Shown in pieces: positions 18,657 through 27,116 of a stretch of 64,000 nt of DNA. The position numbers and the translations under genes were made by a program. How positions within the stretch are numbered: position 1 is the stretch's first letter; each line of letters opens with the position of its first letter. Source of the stretch: Agromyces mariniharenae (GTDB taxonomy: Bacteria > Actinomycetota > Actinomycetes > Actinomycetales > Microbacteriaceae); contig NZ_VSSB01000002.1 in assembly GCF_008122505.1 (NCBI RefSeq), positions 496,001 through 560,000 on the forward strand, in the 5' to 3' direction. The notes below the pieces were generated by a model. The model worked only from the letters and a program-made list of their open reading frames with translations. It was not told the origin of the DNA and did not search any database.

Positions 18657-20321
18657 TCAGGTGAGCCGGCGGTCGCGGGAGTCGACCGTGCGGAACCAGC
18701 GGTAGCCGTAGGCGCCCACCTCGACGTCGGCGCGGCCCTTGTCGTCGATCGGCACGACCGTGTCGGCGAGCAGGTCGGAGAGGCGTGCCTCCTCGGACAC
18801 GTCGCCGAGCGGGAGGCGCACGGTCACCGGGGTCGACGCGAAGTTGTGCACGGCGATGAAGCTGCCGACGTCGGCGACGATGCGGTGCGCGAGGATCGAC
18901 GGCTCGCCCGTGTCGAGCAGTTCCAGGCGGCCCCACCCGATCTCGGGGGAGCTGCGGTACCGGTGCGCGAACAGGCGGATCTTCGCGAGCAGCGACTCGG
19001 GATCGTGCATCTGCGATTCCACGTTGACGTGCTCGGGCGCGTAGCCGTCGGTGGGCGGCTTCGCCACGAGCTTGCGCGCGGGCGCGCGCGAGAACCCGCC
19101 GTTGGCCTCGGTCGACCACTGCATCGGCGAACGCACGGGCATGCGACCGCCGAGGTCGGGGTTCTCGCCCATGCCGATCTCCTCGCCGTAGAACAGCACG
19201 GGCGTGCCGGGGAGCGAGAACAGCAGGCTGTAGGCGAGCTCGATGCGTCGTGGATCGCCGCCGAGCATCGGCGGGAGCCGCCGCGCGATGCCCCGGCCGT
19301 AGATCCGCTGGGACTCCTCCGGGGCGAACGCGTCGAAGACCTCCTCGCGCTCCTCGTCGTTCAGCTTGTCGAGGGTCAGCTCGTCGTGGTTGCGCACGAA
19401 GTTCGCCCACTGCGCCTCGATGCGCAGCTCGGGGCGCGCGGCCAGCATCTCCGCGAGCGGGGTCGCATCCTCGCGCACGAACGACAGGTACATGCGCTGC
19501 ATCGCGGGGAAGTCGAACTGCAGCGTGAGCTCGGCGGGCGCGTCGAGGTGGCCGAAGAAGTCGAGCTGCCCCGCGTAGTCCAGGTTCACCTCGCCGAGCA
19601 GGATCGCGTCGCTCGAGCGACGCTGCAGGAACCGGCGGATGTCGCGGAGGAACTCGTGCGGATCGCCGACGTCGACGCCGGCGGGCGGCTCGATGAGGAA
19701 CGGCACGGCGTCGACGCGGAACCCCGAGACGCCGAGCTCGAGCCAGAAGCCGATGGTCTTCGCGATCTCGTCGCGCACGGCCGGGTTCGCGATGTTCAGG
19801 TCGGGCTGGTGGCGGTAGAAGCTGTGCAGGTAGTACTGGTCGGTGCGCTCGTCGTACTCCCAGACGCTCGTCTCCTCGCCGGGGAACACCACCTCGGGCT
19901 GCTGCTTCGGCGGCTCGTCGCGCCACACGTAGAAGTCGCGGAACCGCGAGTCGCGACTGCGGCGCGCGTCCAGGAACCACGGATGCCGGTCGGACGTGTG
20001 GTTCATGACGAAGTCGATGATGACCCGCATGCCCCGGTCCTTGGCGGTGCGCATGAACTCGACGAAGTCGCCCAGCGAGCCGACGCGCGGATCGATGGCC
20101 TGGAAGTCGGTGATGTCGTAGCCGTCGTCGCGGCGCGGCGACGGCTGGAACGGCATGAGCCAGAGGCAGCTGACGCCGAGCTCGGCGAGGTGGTCGAGCC
20201 GGTGCGCGAGGCCCTCGAAGTCGCCGATGCCGTCGTCGTTCCAGTCCAGGTACTTCTCGACGTCGAGGCAGTAGACCACCGCCGTCTTCCACCAGAGGTC
20301 GCTGCGGTCGGTGATCTTCAT
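18657..20321 (-). CDS. GH13 alpha-glucosidase-like enzyme, trehalose-synthase type
   Basis: The 554-residue protein is a glycoside hydrolase family 13 enzyme. The TIM barrel runs from about residue 13, with DFVMNHTS (103-110), nucleophile Asp204 in GFRVDAVPF, general acid Glu244 in LLGEVNLDY, and NHDELTLD from 311. The following LPGTPVLFYGEEIGMGENP and VRSPMQWS closely resemble trehalose synthase (maltose-trehalose isomerase). It lacks the maltokinase fusion. The start overlaps the stop of the upstream luciferase-like gene as ATGA, so both are co-translated. Interconversion of maltose and trehalose is the best guess; other glucosidase activity is possible. Confidence 0.85.
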   Translation of the reverse strand: MKITDRSDLWWKTAVVYCLDVEKYLDWNDDGIGDFEGLAHRLDHLAELGVSCLWLMPFQPSPRRDDGYDITDFQAIDPRVGSLGDFVEFMRTAKDRGMRVIIDFVMNHTSDRHPWFLDARRSRDSRFRDFYVWRDEPPKQQPEVVFPGEETSVWEYDERTDQYYLHSFYRHQPDLNIANPAVRDEIAKTIGFWLELGVSGFRVDAVPFLIEPPAGVDVGDPHEFLRDIRRFLQRRSSDAILLGEVNLDYAGQLDFFGHLDAPAELTLQFDFPAMQRMYLSFVREDATPLAEMLAARPELRIEAQWANFVRNHDELTLDKLNDEEREEVFDAFAPEESQRIYGRGIARRLPPMLGGDPRRIELAYSLLFSLPGTPVLFYGEEIGMGENPDLGGRMPVRSPMQWSTEANGGFSRAPARKLVAKPPTDGYAPEHVNVESQMHDPESLLAKIRLFAHRYRSSPEIGWGRLELLDTGEPSILAHRIVADVGSFIAVHNFASTPVTVRLPLGDVSEEARLSDLLADTVVPIDDKGRADVEVGAYGYRWFRTVDSRDRRLT

Positions 20322-21286
20322 CGGCCCACCACCTTCAGCTCGGGCACGACCTGCTCGCCGAAGACGTCGATGAACTCGTCCTGCGTCGTCCCGACGTGGT
20401 GCAGGAAGACGCGGTCGGCGCCGACGTCGAGGAGCTCGGCGAGCTTCGCGAGGTGGCGGGCGGGATCGCTCGAGACCTGCACCGTGCGCGCGACGTCGTC
20501 GGGCGAGGCATCCGCCGTGGCCGCGTCGAACGCCTCCGGGCGGTCGATCTCCCAGATCACGGGACCGGGCAGCACGCCCGTGCGCCACTGGTCGTGCGCG
20601 ATCGCGAGCGCCTCGTCGTCGGTGCGTGCCCAGCTGAGGTGCACCTGCACGGCGACCGGGCCGTGGCCGCCCGCGTCGCGGTAGGCGCCGATGACCTCGC
20701 GGAGCGCGTCGCGGGGTTGGTCGACCGTGATGAGGCCGTCGGCCCATTCGGCGCCCGAGCGCGCCGTCTCGGAGCTCACGGCCGCGACGTGCAGCGGCGG
20801 CGGCACCTGCGGCAGGCTCCAGACGCGCGCCCGGTCCATCCGCACGTGTCCGTCGGCGGAGACCTCCTCGCCGCGCAGCAGCCGCCGGATCGCGTCGACG
20901 GATTCGCGCAGGCGCTCATCGCGCTCGTCCTTCGGCGGGAACGGGTCGCCCGTGACGTGCTCGTTGAGCGCCTCGCCGCTGCCGAGCGCGGTCCAGAACC
21001 GGCCGGGGTACATCGACTCGAGCGTCGCCATGGCCTGCGCGGTGATCGCCGGATGGTAGCGCTGGCCAGGGGCCGTGACGACGCCGAGGGGGATGAGCGT
21101 CGCCTGCAGCACCGAGCCGAGCCAGCTCCAGGCGTAGCCGGACTCGCCCTGCCGGACGCTCCAGGGTTCGAGGTGATCCGAGCACATCGCGGCGTCGAAG
21201 CCGGCCTCCTCGGCGCGCTGCACGGCGTGCAGCAGGTGCGCCGGGGCGATCTGCTCGTGCGAGGCGTGGAATCCCACGATCGTCAT
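20318..21286 (-). CDS. Luciferase-like flavin oxidoreductase (LLM class)
   Basis: The 322-residue protein has the bacterial luciferase-like barrel: MTIVGFHASHEQ at the N-terminus, DAAMCSDHLEPW around residue 30, GVVTAPGQRYHPAITAQAMA around 70, and GRFWTALGSGEALNEH around 95. It resembles F420-dependent glucose-6-phosphate dehydrogenase relatives. I recall a TIGRFAM (TIGR03885) for a flavin-dependent subgroup next to trehalose-synthase-like genes, which would fit; a search should confirm. Cofactor (FMN or F420) and substrate are unknown. It is the first gene of a two-gene operon with the GH13 enzyme, overlapping by 4 bp. Confidence 0.82.
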   Translation of the reverse strand: MTIVGFHASHEQIAPAHLLHAVQRAEEAGFDAAMCSDHLEPWSVRQGESGYAWSWLGSVLQATLIPLGVVTAPGQRYHPAITAQAMATLESMYPGRFWTALGSGEALNEHVTGDPFPPKDERDERLRESVDAIRRLLRGEEVSADGHVRMDRARVWSLPQVPPPLHVAAVSSETARSGAEWADGLITVDQPRDALREVIGAYRDAGGHGPVAVQVHLSWARTDDEALAIAHDQWRTGVLPGPVIWEIDRPEAFDAATADASPDDVARTVQVSSDPARHLAKLAELLDVGADRVFLHHVGTTQDEFIDVFGEQVVPELKVVGR

Positions 21287-21362
21287 CCGCACTCCTTCCG
21301 TCACCCTCGACGCTTCCGTGGTCGTGCCGAGGCGGCAAGGCCTTGCAAATAGACTCGTTCGC

Positions 21363-22238
21363 ATGGCAGAACGCGCATCGTGGTCGCTCGGGGCGGCTCT
21401 CCGGGGGGTCTTCGGTGCGAAGACCATCGACGACGACACCTGGGACGACCTGGAGTCGGCCCTGATCCGGGCCGACTTCGGGCCGGCCGTCACCGAGGAG
21501 ATCGTCGACGCGATCAAGGCGCAGGTCGAGCGGTACCGCACGACCGACCCCCGCGACGTGCAGCGGATGCTGCGGGAGCTCATCGAGGAGCGGCTCTCGA
21601 AGTACGACCCCACGCTGAAGCTCACCGAGCGCCCCGCCGTCGTGCTCGTCGTCGGCGTGAACGGCGTCGGCAAGACCACCACGATCGGCAAGTTCGCCCG
21701 GTTCCTGCGCAGCTACGACCGCAGCGTCGTCGTCGGCGCCGCCGACACGTTCCGCGCGGCCGCGGTCGATCAGCTGGCGACGTGGGCGGCCCGCGCCGGC
21801 GTCGATGTCGTCCGCCCGGAGCGCGAAGGCCAGGACCCGGCATCCGTCGCGTTCCAGACCGTCGAGAAGGCGAAGCAGGACGGCATCGAGATCGTCATCA
21901 TCGACACCGCGGGCCGCCTGCACACCAAGGGCGGGCTCATGGACGAGCTGTCGAAGATCCGGCGCGTCGTCGAGAAGCAGGCGCCGATCAGCGAGGTGCT
22001 GCTCGTGCTCGACGCGACGACCGGTCAGAACGGCCTCGCGCAGGCCGACGCGTTCATCGAGCACGGCGGCGTGACCGGCCTCGTGCTCACGAAGCTCGAC
22101 GGCAGCGCGAAGGGCGGGTTCGTGCTGGCCGTGCAGGAGAAGACGGGCCTGCCGATCAAGCTCATCGGCCAGGGCGAGGGCATCGGCGACCTCACGGGCT
22201 TCACCCCGCACGTGTTCGCGCAGAAGCTCGTCGGCTAG
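21363..22238 (+). CDS. ftsY: Signal recognition particle receptor FtsY
   Basis: FtsY is the membrane-associated GTPase receptor for signal recognition particle. The 291-residue protein consists of the N and G domains only: N-domain helices to about residue 90, P-loop GVNGVGKTTT at 98-107, DTFRAAAVDQL, DTAGRLHTKG, TKLDGSAKGG and GQGEGIGDL. The acidic A domain found in longer FtsY proteins is absent. TAGACT (21350-21355) ends 7 bases before the ATG and there is no Shine-Dalgarno sequence, so the mRNA looks leaderless. Confidence 0.95.
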   Translation: MAERASWSLGAALRGVFGAKTIDDDTWDDLESALIRADFGPAVTEEIVDAIKAQVERYRTTDPRDVQRMLRELIEERLSKYDPTLKLTERPAVVLVVGVNGVGKTTTIGKFARFLRSYDRSVVVGAADTFRAAAVDQLATWAARAGVDVVRPEREGQDPASVAFQTVEKAKQDGIEIVIIDTAGRLHTKGGLMDELSKIRRVVEKQAPISEVLLVLDATTGQNGLAQADAFIEHGGVTGLVLTKLDGSAKGGFVLAVQEKTGLPIKLIGQGEGIGDLTGFTPHVFAQKLVG

Positions 22239-22252
22239 GCAGGGGAGGCATC

Positions 22253-22741
22253 ATGGCGACCGAGCACGACTACTTCGGCATCGTCGGCGACTACTGGTCG
22301 GAGATGATCGAGTACGGCGACCAGCGCGTCGAGGTCGTGCTCGACGCCGAGGACGAGGCCGTCGCCACGACCGCGCTGGATGCCGCGGCCGCTCTCGTGG
22401 GCGAGCTCGAACTCGTCGACGACGAGCTGCGGTCGGCGTTCGTCAGCCAGCTCGACTCGGGCAGCACGCCCGTCGTGCGCTTCCTCGACGTGCTGCTCGA
22501 CCCCGACCTCGAGCAGGCCGAGGAGATCGAGGACGCGATCGGCCGGGACTCGGGCGACCGCCAGCTCGACGCGCTGCGCTCGATGAGCCTCGTGCGCGTC
22601 GACCTCCGCCCCGAGGCCGACGGCGAGGGCGAGCCGTTCGCCGAGTTCGAGTACGCCCTCGCACCCGAGGAGACCGACGAGCGCCTCGTCGCGGTGATCG
22701 ACACCGGCCGCGAGATCGTCGACGTGCGCTTCGAGGGGTAG
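22253..22741 (+). CDS. DUF2004 family protein
   Basis: The 162-residue acidic protein begins MATEHDYFGIVGDYWSEMIE and contains a FLDVLLDPDLEQAEEIED stretch and VRVDLRPEADGEGEPFAEFE. It matches the DUF2004 family pattern. No catalytic motif, signal or membrane segment is visible. AGGGGAGG lies upstream of the ATG, and it follows ftsY by 14 bp, so it is probably expressed with it. The role is unknown. Confidence 0.72.
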   Translation: MATEHDYFGIVGDYWSEMIEYGDQRVEVVLDAEDEAVATTALDAAAALVGELELVDDELRSAFVSQLDSGSTPVVRFLDVLLDPDLEQAEEIEDAIGRDSGDRQLDALRSMSLVRVDLRPEADGEGEPFAEFEYALAPEETDERLVAVIDTGREIVDVRFEG

Positions 22742-22794
22742 TTCCCGCCCGCGAAGCGGGGAGGCATCCGCTCTCGCCTACAATCGAAGGCACC

Positions 22795-24387
22795 ATGGCT
22801 ACCTTCGGAAACCTGTCTGACCGCCTCGCCGAGACCTTCAAGAACCTCCGCACCAAGGGCAAGCTGTCGGCGGCCGACGTCGACGGCACCGTGCGCGAGA
22901 TCCGTCGCGCGCTGCTCGACGCCGACGTCTCGCTCGACGTGGTCAAGCAGTTCACGGCGCACGTGCGCGAGCGCGCGCTCGGCGACGAGGTCAACAAGGC
23001 GCTGAACCCCGCGCAGCAGGTCGTGCAGATCGTCAACGAGGAGCTCGTCGCGATCCTGGGCGGCCAGCAGCGCCGGCTGCAGTTCGCGAAGAACCCGCCG
23101 ACCGTCATCATGCTCGCGGGCCTCCAGGGCGCCGGCAAGACCACGCTCGCGGGCAAGCTCGCGAAGTGGCTCGTGAAGGACGGCCACACCCCGATGCTCG
23201 TCGCGGCCGACCTCCAGCGTCCGAACGCCGTGAACCAGCTCCAGGTCGTGGGCGGGCAGGCCGGCGTGCCGGTGTTCGCGCCCGAGCCCGGCAACGGCGT
23301 CGGCGACCCGGTCAAGGTCGCGAAGGACGCCGTGGCGCAGGCCGTGCGGTCGCAGCACGACGTGGTCATCGTCGACACCGCCGGCCGCCTCGGCGTCGAC
23401 GCCGAGATGATGAAGCAGGCCGCGAACATCCGCAAGGCGACGAACCCCGACGAAGTGCTGTTCGTCATCGACGCGATGATCGGCCAGGACGCCGTCACGA
23501 CGGCGAAGGCGTTCCAAGAGGGCGTGGACTTCACGGGCGTCGTGCTCTCGAAGCTCGACGGCGACGCGCGCGGCGGCGCTGCGCTCAGCGTGGCATCCGT
23601 CACCGGGCGCCCCATCATCTTCGCGTCCACGGGCGAGGGACTCGACGACTTCGAGCCGTTCCACCCCGACCGCATGGCGAGCCGCATCCTCGACCTCGGC
23701 GACATCCTCACCCTCATCGAGCAGGCGCAGCAGGCCTTCGACGAGGAGGAGGCGCTCAAGGTCGCCGAGAAGCTCGCGAGCGAGCAGTTCACGCTCGAGG
23801 ACTTCCTGCAGCAGATGCAGCAGCTCCGCGGCGCCGGCTCGATCAAGAAGATGCTCGGAATGCTGCCGGGCGCGGGCGGCATGAAGCAGCAGCTCGAGAA
23901 CTTCGACGAGCGCGAGATCGTGCGCACCGAGGCGATCATCCAGTCGATGACGGTCGCCGAGCGACGCAACCCCAAGCTCCTCAACGGCTCGCGGCGCCTG
24001 CGCATCGCGAAGGGCTCCGGCATGACCGTGACCGACGTGAACCAGCTCGTGCAGCGCTTCGAGCAGGCGGCGAAGATGATGAAGACCGTCGCGCGCGGCG
24101 GCGTGCCGCAGGTCCCCGGCATGGGCCCGATCCCGGGCGTCGGCACCTACGGCGGCGGCAAGCGGCAGGCCGCGAAGGGCAAGAAGAAGCCGTCGGGCTC
24201 GCGGTCGGGCAACCCCGCGAAACGCGCAGCCGAGAACGCCGCGATCGCATCGGGCGTCGCGCCGACCGGTCCGTCGTCGGCCCCCACGGGATCGGGCTTC
24301 GGCCTCGGAAGTGGCGGCGGTGGCGGCGCGAAGGGCGCCCCGAGCGAGGAGGAGCTCGCCGCCCTGCAGAAGTTCCTCGGCCGCTGA
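22795..24387 (+). CDS. ffh: Signal recognition particle protein Ffh
   Basis: Ffh binds signal sequences and the 4.5S RNA and delivers ribosomes to FtsY. The 530-residue protein has an N domain, P-loop GLQGAGKTTLAGKLA from residue 109, DTAGRLGVDAEMM, SKLDGDARGGAAL, and a methionine-rich M domain (about 300-440, with QQMQQLRGAGSIKKMLGMLP). A Gly/Lys/Ser-rich C-terminal extension of about 90 residues is low in complexity. TACAAT (22779-22784) ends 10 bases before the ATG and is a good -10 box. Confidence 0.97.
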   Translation: MATFGNLSDRLAETFKNLRTKGKLSAADVDGTVREIRRALLDADVSLDVVKQFTAHVRERALGDEVNKALNPAQQVVQIVNEELVAILGGQQRRLQFAKNPPTVIMLAGLQGAGKTTLAGKLAKWLVKDGHTPMLVAADLQRPNAVNQLQVVGGQAGVPVFAPEPGNGVGDPVKVAKDAVAQAVRSQHDVVIVDTAGRLGVDAEMMKQAANIRKATNPDEVLFVIDAMIGQDAVTTAKAFQEGVDFTGVVLSKLDGDARGGAALSVASVTGRPIIFASTGEGLDDFEPFHPDRMASRILDLGDILTLIEQAQQAFDEEEALKVAEKLASEQFTLEDFLQQMQQLRGAGSIKKMLGMLPGAGGMKQQLENFDEREIVRTEAIIQSMTVAERRNPKLLNGSRRLRIAKGSGMTVTDVNQLVQRFEQAAKMMKTVARGGVPQVPGMGPIPGVGTYGGGKRQAAKGKKKPSGSRSGNPAKRAAENAAIASGVAPTGPSSAPTGSGFGLGSGGGGGAKGAPSEEELAALQKFLGR

Positions 24388-24440
24388 CGGCCGCGGGCGG
24401 GTTCCGGCTCGCCTGAGCGTCGAGTCGCGCGTCGGGCGGG

Positions 24441-24506
24441 CGGATGCCGCGTGGTCGACGTCAGCCGGCCGGCCGGATGCCGCGTGGTCGACGTCAGCCG
24501 GCCGGC
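24441..24506. repeat. Perfect 33-bp tandem duplication
   Basis: Positions 24441-24473 and 24474-24506 are identical 33-bp units, each starting CGGATGCCGCGTGGTCGACG. Each carries one copy of the dispersed GGATGCCGC motif. The second copy includes the stop codon of the DUF305 gene, the first lies downstream of it, so the duplication extends the 3' flank without changing the protein. Confidence 0.9.
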
Positions 24507-25177
24507 AGCCTCGCCTCGACCTCGAGGAGCCGGTCGATCTCGAGCGCCTGGGCGGTCGCGATCGCGCGTGCCCAACGCGTGACCGCGGAGTCGCCGGGCT
24601 CTGCGAGCCGGGTCTCCGCCATCTCGATCGCGCCGCGGTGGTGCGGCACCATGGCCTCGATGAACAGGCGGTCGAACGCCGTGCCCTGCAGCTCCGAGGC
24701 CCGGTCGAGCGTCGAGCGGCTGATCGCGCCCGCCATGTCGTCGGCGTGGCCGTGCGCGTCGCCCGCATCGTCGCGGGTGCTCCGGCGCTCGAGCCAGGTG
24801 CGCATCTGCTCGGCCTCGTCGGCCTGCACGAGGGCGATCCGCTCGGCCAGGTCCGCGAGCTCCGCATCGTCGACCCGCCCGGGCGCGAGCTCCGCGAGCT
24901 CGACGGCCTGCTCGTGGTGCACGATCATCGCGGCGACGAAGTCGAGGTCCGCCTCGGTCGCCGACTGATCGGCAGGCGCGCCCGCCGCCGTGCCATCCGA
25001 CTCGGAGCCCGGCGGCGGGGCCGGCGTGACGAAGGTCGGCGTCGTCGCGGCCGTGCCGGTGCCGGCCGTGCAGCCCGCGACGCCGGCGACGAGCGCGAGC
25101 GCCAGCGCGAGGGCGGGAGCCGTGGCGAGCGCGGACCGTCGCGGCCCGGCGCCACGGGGGAGTCGCTCCACCGTCAT
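24494..25177 (-). CDS. DUF305 family secreted lipoprotein
   Basis: The 227-residue protein has a signal sequence with a lipobox ending GVAGC near residue 35, a Thr/Pro/Ala-rich linker, and a four-helix DUF305 domain. The two hallmark histidine motifs are present: FVAAMIVHHEQAVELAE and FIEAMVPHHRGAIEMAE. DUF305 proteins sit outside the membrane and have been linked to metal, often copper, handling; the biochemical role is not settled. A second His-rich stretch (DAGDAHGHADDM) could add metal ligands. The ATG overlaps the stop of the upstream LVIVD gene (ATGA). Confidence 0.85.
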   Translation of the reverse strand: MTVERLPRGAGPRRSALATAPALALALALVAGVAGCTAGTGTAATTPTFVTPAPPPGSESDGTAAGAPADQSATEADLDFVAAMIVHHEQAVELAELAPGRVDDAELADLAERIALVQADEAEQMRTWLERRSTRDDAGDAHGHADDMAGAISRSTLDRASELQGTAFDRLFIEAMVPHHRGAIEMAETRLAEPGDSAVTRWARAIATAQALEIDRLLEVEARLPAG

Positions 25178-27114
25178 CCGAGGGTCCGCCGGCGACGTCG
25201 GACGGCGAGTGCGACGTGGTAGGCCAGTGCGATGGCGAACGGGGCGAGCACGAGCAGCCACCATGCGTCGCCGCCGGGCGCCGCCGGCGCGGCATCCGCT
25301 GCCGGTGCGGCCGTGTGCTCGGCCACGACGACGCTCGCGAGCGCGAGCTTCGGCGCGGAGGCGTCGCCTCGCACGACGAGGTCGTACGTGCCGGCGACGA
25401 GCGGGCCGGGCAGGGCCACCTCGGTCGGCGCGAGCGCGCCGTCCTCGGCGGCGGTGACCGTGGCGAGCACCGCCTGCGTCGGCATCCACCACACGTCGGC
25501 CGTCTCGCCGGGTGCGAGCGACCCGGCCGGCAGCGACACCGTGACCGTCGCCGTGTCGGCCGGAACGAGCTCGGCCGGCTCCACCGCGAGCGTCTCGAGC
25601 GGTGCGCGTTCCTCGGGCGCGGTCGGCACCACGGGCGCCTCACGCCACACCCACGCATACGAGGGCTGCGTCTGCGGGTTCAGGCTCGCGTCGTCGTAGC
25701 GCGCGGCGTCGGCGAAGACCGGATCCGTGAGGCGCAGCACGTCGAGGCCCTCGTACATGTCGCTCGCGTAGAGGTGGCCGCGGTACGGGTACACCGCCCA
25801 GATGCCGGCCGTGTAGTCCATCGAGTAGCCGTAGGAGGGCCGGTCGAACCAGGCGAGCTCGACGGGCGCGGCGGGGTCGGTGAGGTCGACGACCGAGACC
25901 CCGCCCTCGAGCCACGCCTGCGCGATGATGAACCGCCCGGGCACCGGTACCAGGCCGCCCGAGTGGGCGACGCACTTCTCGAGGTCGGACTGCTCGCGCG
26001 GGAGCTTGTACGTGCCCGCCTTGACGAGCCCGTCGGGCTGGATGAGCCACACCGCGTCGGCGCCGCGATCGGCGCCGTAGGCCGGCGAGCACGTGTTGAT
26101 GAAGCCGTCGCCGAGCTCGTCCTGGAAGACGATGCGCGTCGCGTCGTTGTCGAAGATGCCCGAGTGCCAGAACGTCACGGCGGGGTCGCGCACGCGCTGC
26201 AGCACGACCGGGTTCAGCGGGTCGGCGATCGAGAGGAGCAGTCCGTCGCCCCTGCACGCCGCCACCGCGAGTCCCTTGGCCGGGTACGCCGTGATGTCGT
26301 GGCATCCGGTGGTCGAACGGGTCTCGGCGCCGCCCGCCACCCGGTCCTCGGGGCCGAATGCGGTCTCGTCGTCGAACAGGTCGAGCTCGCTGACGATCGC
26401 CGCCTCCTCGGGGGCGGCGAGCGGCACCTCGATGACCTGCAGCGGGTTGCGGCCGGTGCAGTTGAGCGACGCGCCCCGGCTGTAGGCGTTCATGTACACG
26501 AACACCCGGTCGGTGCTCCCCGGATCGGGCACGACCGTGTGCGTGTGCCCGCCGCAGCGGGTGCGCACGGCGGCGGCGTAGCGGGGCGCCGCCGGGTCGC
26601 TGATGTCGAAGATGCGCAGCCCCTCCCAGTTCTCCGCGGTCTCGGGCACGCGGCTCGCCGCGCAGGAGTCGTCGGACATCGTCTCGTCGATCGCGATGAG
26701 CACGAGGTTGCCGACCGTGCTGACGTCGCCCTGCCCGCCCGGACACGACACGGCGCTCACCAGTTCGGGCGAGGCCGGGTCGGCGATGTCCCAGATCGAG
26801 AAGCCCGCGTAGTTGCCCTGCACGAGGTAGTCGCCCGAGAAGGCGAGGTCGGAGTTGATGAAGTCGGCGTCGTCGCCCTGCCGGAAGGGGTTGTCACGGT
26901 GTGCGACCCACTCGATGCCGCCGCCCATCGAGGGCTCGCGGCCCGGCGGCGCGACGGGTGGCGCGGGTTCGGCGGGTGCGGGCTGCACCACCGACGCCTG
27001 CGGGCCCGTGGGCTGCGCGACCGCGGGCGCGCCCGCGGCGCCCCCGGCGAGCATGATCGCGAGGAGGCCGACCGCGAGGGTGCGCGCCCGCGACCACGCG
27101 CGACCGGCCGCCAT
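25174..27114 (-). CDS. LVIVD-repeat surface-anchored protein
   Basis: The 646-residue protein has a signal peptide (residues about 1-34, ending AVAQ), a Pro-rich linker, a beta-propeller-like body and a C-terminal membrane anchor (WWLLVLAPFAIALAYHVALA) followed by a basic tail. Repeats of the type GFSIWDIADPASPELVSAV, GLRIFDISDPAAPRYAAAV and GVSVVDLTDPAAPVELAWF are LVIVD repeats. Several paired cysteines suggest an oxidised, exported domain. A HTHTV motif and a GCHDI motif could bind metal. It is coupled to the DUF305 lipoprotein by ATGA overlap, and the spermidine-synthase-like gene ends 2 bp upstream. The function is unknown. Confidence 0.82.
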   Translation of the reverse strand: MAAGRAWSRARTLAVGLLAIMLAGGAAGAPAVAQPTGPQASVVQPAPAEPAPPVAPPGREPSMGGGIEWVAHRDNPFRQGDDADFINSDLAFSGDYLVQGNYAGFSIWDIADPASPELVSAVSCPGGQGDVSTVGNLVLIAIDETMSDDSCAASRVPETAENWEGLRIFDISDPAAPRYAAAVRTRCGGHTHTVVPDPGSTDRVFVYMNAYSRGASLNCTGRNPLQVIEVPLAAPEEAAIVSELDLFDDETAFGPEDRVAGGAETRSTTGCHDITAYPAKGLAVAACRGDGLLLSIADPLNPVVLQRVRDPAVTFWHSGIFDNDATRIVFQDELGDGFINTCSPAYGADRGADAVWLIQPDGLVKAGTYKLPREQSDLEKCVAHSGGLVPVPGRFIIAQAWLEGGVSVVDLTDPAAPVELAWFDRPSYGYSMDYTAGIWAVYPYRGHLYASDMYEGLDVLRLTDPVFADAARYDDASLNPQTQPSYAWVWREAPVVPTAPEERAPLETLAVEPAELVPADTATVTVSLPAGSLAPGETADVWWMPTQAVLATVTAAEDGALAPTEVALPGPLVAGTYDLVVRGDASAPKLALASVVVAEHTAAPAADAAPAAPGGDAWWLLVLAPFAIALAYHVALAVRRRRRTLG

Positions 27115-27116
27115 GC

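Noticed and set aside
24441-24506. CRISPR-like repeat
   Set aside because: Two direct units with no spacer between them are a tandem duplication. No cas gene is present.
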